Positions 61,968-64,000 of a DNA stretch of 64,000 bases are shown here, one piece after another. The position numbers and the translations under genes were made by a program. Numbering within the stretch: position 1 is the first letter of the stretch; every line of letters begins with the position of its first letter. The notes under the pieces were generated by a model. The model was not told the DNA's origin, searched no databases, and was given only the letters and a program-made list of their open reading frames with translations. Source of the stretch: Rhodoblastus sp963736175 (GTDB lineage Bacteria > Pseudomonadota > Alphaproteobacteria > Rhizobiales > Beijerinckiaceae); the NCBI GenBank assembly GCA_963736175.1, contig CAVTNU010000009.1, positions 1 to 64,000 on the forward strand, in the 5' to 3' direction.

Positions 61968-64000
61968 TGGTCCAGCCTTTCCAGCAATTCGCGCACGTGC
62001 ACCTGATCGGCTTTGTAATTGCCTGTCAGCGTATACATCACGATATTGACGCCGCCGCGCAGAGCCAGTTCGCGTTGGCGCGGCCCGCCGGGAATCAGCG
62101 AATAGAGCCCTTCTCCGAAAGGTTCGCCGGCCCAGGCCGCGGCGAGATCGTTCGAGACGATGATGATGGGCGATACGCTGTCGCCGGCGCGCGCCGGGCG
62201 ATTCGCCGGGTCGGCCGACTCTGTCGGCAAGGCTTCGATCAGGGTCTGGCCGTCGGTCGTGCGCCCGATGAAACCATCGAGCAGATAGAAGGTTTTGGTG
62301 ACGACGTGATCGCGCGGCAGAATTTCGAGCGCGGGAATGTCAATTTCGGTCAGGAATTTTCGCAACCATTGCGCTTCGGCCGTCGGCGGGCCGCCGGGCC
62401 GCGCGTTCAGGGCGTCGCGCGTGTCGAACAGGACGAGGCCGCCCTGTTTCATATAGGCGGCGATCTTTTTCGCCGCCTGCGCCGAAGGCTGCGGGCGATC
62501 GGGGGCGATCGGCCAATAGAGCAGGGGATAAAACGCCAGTTCGTCGCGCGCCGGATCGATGGCGACGGGCTCGCCCGGAGACAGCGCCGTGCGCAGCGCC
62601 AGCACATTGGACAATGTCGACAGGCCAAGCCGGCTTGCTTCGTCGATGCTGGCGTCGCCGGTCACGACATAGGCGAGCCGCGTCGACAGCGCCGCCTCGA
62701 TGTCCTTCGCCGCAATAGGCGGATTTTGGCGCGCGTCTGATTGCGCGCGCGCCGGCTGGCCGGGCAGGCTGAGAAAGACGAGGCAAAGCAGCAGGGCGGC
62801 GACCGCCGGGCCGCCCAGCCGGCGCGCGCCGATCGCCGAAGAAAAGATGGCGTCGGCCAGCGCCAGAAGAAAAGCGGCGACCAGCAGAATCGGACGCAGG
62901 TCGAGCGGCGGGGCGAGCGCCACGACGCTTTGTTTCAAGCCAAGGCCGGACAAGTCGAGCGGCGCGAGATTTTCGTCAGCGCCAAAAGCGTTGAGGGCGA
63001 CAAAAGCATCCGGCCGCCCATAAAGCCCCGGCGGATGATCGAGCGACACGGCGATCTTGCCGGAGGCGGGAGCGGGCTTCGCCGTCGGCGCGGGCGCGCC
63101 GAGCGCGCCGAAACCGTCGAGCGTCCGCAGCGGCTGCAGAACCGGCGCCTGGGCCGATGTTTGGGTCGATGCGTCTTCGTTCGGCGCGGCTTTATTGGCG
63201 TTTTCTCCGGACAGGGCGGCGACCTTGCGCAGCATGTCGACGAACAGTCCCGACATAGGCAGGTTCGACCAACTGGAATCGGCCGTCACGTGGAATAGCA
63301 CGAGCAGGCCGGCGCCCCGCCGGTCCGCCGTCACCAGCGGCGTGCCGTCGGCCAGCCGCGCCCAGGTCTTGGCCGGCAGACCTGGCTCCGGTTCGGCCAG
63401 AACCTGTTTGCTGACGGCGACTTCATCCGGGGCGGCGAGCCCGGCGAAAGGCTCGCCCGGTTCGAACGGCGCCAGTTTTTTTGGCTGGTCCCAGGACAGC
63501 GCGCCGCCGAGCGTGCGTCCGCCGCGCCGCAGACGCACGGGCGTCAAGTCGTCGCTGGCGGCGGCGAGACGCGGTCCGGCGAAACGCAGCAGAACGCCGC
63601 CGTCGTAGAGAAACTGCTCCAGCCTTTTGCGCGCCAGCGGAGAGGCCGCGCTCGCGTCGGCGAGAATGAGCAGATCGACGCCTTCATCGAGCAATTGTCC
63701 GATAGGATCGGCCTGTCCGGCCTTGGGTTCGCGCAGGTCGGCGTAGGGAGCGAGCGCCGTGCGGATATAATGGGCGGAATTCAGGAGCGGCTGAGCGAGG
63801 CCGTCGCCCGCGCCGGCGACCAGACCGACCCGCCGCCGGCGCGAGCCCTGGTCGAGCAGCAAAACAGCGCCGGCCGCGCGCTCGTCCTCAATGTCGAGGC
63901 GCGCGATATCGTTGCGCAACTCCACCGGTAGCGAGATCGCAACCTTTGTCGTCAGAGCGGCGGCGAAATCGAAGGGCGTCTGGACAATCGGCGCGCCCTT
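61964..64000 (-). CDS. DUF4159 / BatA-type membrane protein, 5' end outside window
   Basis: The frame is open to the window edge (PIVQTPFDFAAALTTKVAIS, then LPVELRNDIARLDIED), so at least 678 residues are present and the N-terminal BatA-type part is missing. Visible are a long periplasmic region with ADRRGAGLLVLFHVTADSSW, a helix pair around LLVAAFLLALADAIFSS and VAALLLCLVFLSLPGQP, and a C-terminal DUF4159 domain (RLAYVVTGDASIDEASRLGL, EIDIPALEILPRDHVVTKTF). Co-translated with the next gene. Function not established. Confidence 0.82.
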   Translation of the reverse strand, partial: KGAPIVQTPFDFAAALTTKVAISLPVELRNDIARLDIEDERAAGAVLLLDQGSRRRRVGLVAGAGDGLAQPLLNSAHYIRTALAPYADLREPKAGQADPIGQLLDEGVDLLILADASAASPLARKRLEQFLYDGGVLLRFAGPRLAAASDDLTPVRLRRGGRTLGGALSWDQPKKLAPFEPGEPFAGLAAPDEVAVSKQVLAEPEPGLPAKTWARLADGTPLVTADRRGAGLLVLFHVTADSSWSNLPMSGLFVDMLRKVAALSGENANKAAPNEDASTQTSAQAPVLQPLRTLDGFGALGAPAPTAKPAPASGKIAVSLDHPPGLYGRPDAFVALNAFGADENLAPLDLSGLGLKQSVVALAPPLDLRPILLVAAFLLALADAIFSSAIGARRLGGPAVAALLLCLVFLSLPGQPARAQSDARQNPPIAAKDIEAALSTRLAYVVTGDASIDEASRLGLSTLSNVLALRTALSPGEPVAIDPARDELAFYPLLYWPIAPDRPQPSAQAAKKIAAYMKQGGLVLFDTRDALNARPGGPPTAEAQWLRKFLTEIDIPALEILPRDHVVTKTFYLLDGFIGRTTDGQTLIEALPTESADPANRPARAGDSVSPIIIVSNDLAAAWAGEPFGEGLYSLIPGGPRQRELALRGGVNIVMYTLTGNYKADQVHVRELLERLDH

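Overview
The window looks like chromosome of a high-GC alphaproteobacterium, most likely Hyphomicrobiales in the Beijerinckiaceae/Methylocystaceae range. The grounds are the full set of hopanoid genes, the DUF2849-cysI-DUF934 set, Irr-like iron boxes, the nadABC order behind two palindromic operators, and the xerD / aroKB / DUF1674 neighbourhood. The genus is inference; no rRNA is present.

Region 1 (1 to about 11.15 kb) is a decayed accessory island ending at a tRNA-Leu(CAA) with a P4-type integrase beside it. It holds broken surface-polysaccharide genes (an AGE-family epimerase, a sulfotransferase-methyltransferase, a large membrane protein whose C-terminal domain is tandemly triplicated by 414-bp repeats, and the first codons of a pyruvyltransferase-like gene), an APS kinase plus the tail of a second one, an IS4-type element with mismatched flanks, IS21 debris, a 101-bp MITE-like element, and an hsdM with no hsdS or hsdR nearby.

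Region 2 (11.2 to 17 kb) is core: a TPR protein and the nadA-nadB-nadC operon for NAD synthesis. Region 3 (17 to 26.7 kb) is the hopanoid cluster: hpnA-B-C-D-E-G on the minus strand, hpnH on the plus strand and the lipid exporter hpnN. The cyclase gene shc is missing from its usual place between hpnE and hpnG, and hpnG is frameshifted. Region 4 (27 to 30.6 kb) is sulfite reduction (DUF2849, cysI, DUF934) and an Lrp-type regulator.

Region 5 (30.7 to 41.9 kb) is a second hopanoid-like module: an extra hpnN, an extra hpnH, a single-frame Dxs-IspH fusion covering the first and last steps of the MEP pathway, a small secreted protein and a third RND-type exporter. Together these would boost isoprenoid supply, modify the hopene and move the product.

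Region 6 (42 to 53.3 kb) is cell-surface and metal biology: a chemoreceptor, a sugar porin and a di-heme peroxidase with Irr-like boxes, a porin fragment, a 198-bp palindromic transposon-like element, and a TonB receptor-exbB-exbD-tonB operon behind a perfect GTATGA-N16-TCATAC NikR operator, followed by a nickel-permease remnant. This is best read as a nickel-repressed TonB-dependent nickel uptake operon.

Region 7 (53.4 to 64 kb) is core: xerD, a 47-aa membrane protein, an AroK-AroB fusion, a CBS/CorC protein, SDH assembly factor 4, GluQ-RS, an L,D-transpeptidase and two envelope proteins of the BatA/DUF4159 type, the last cut by the window edge.
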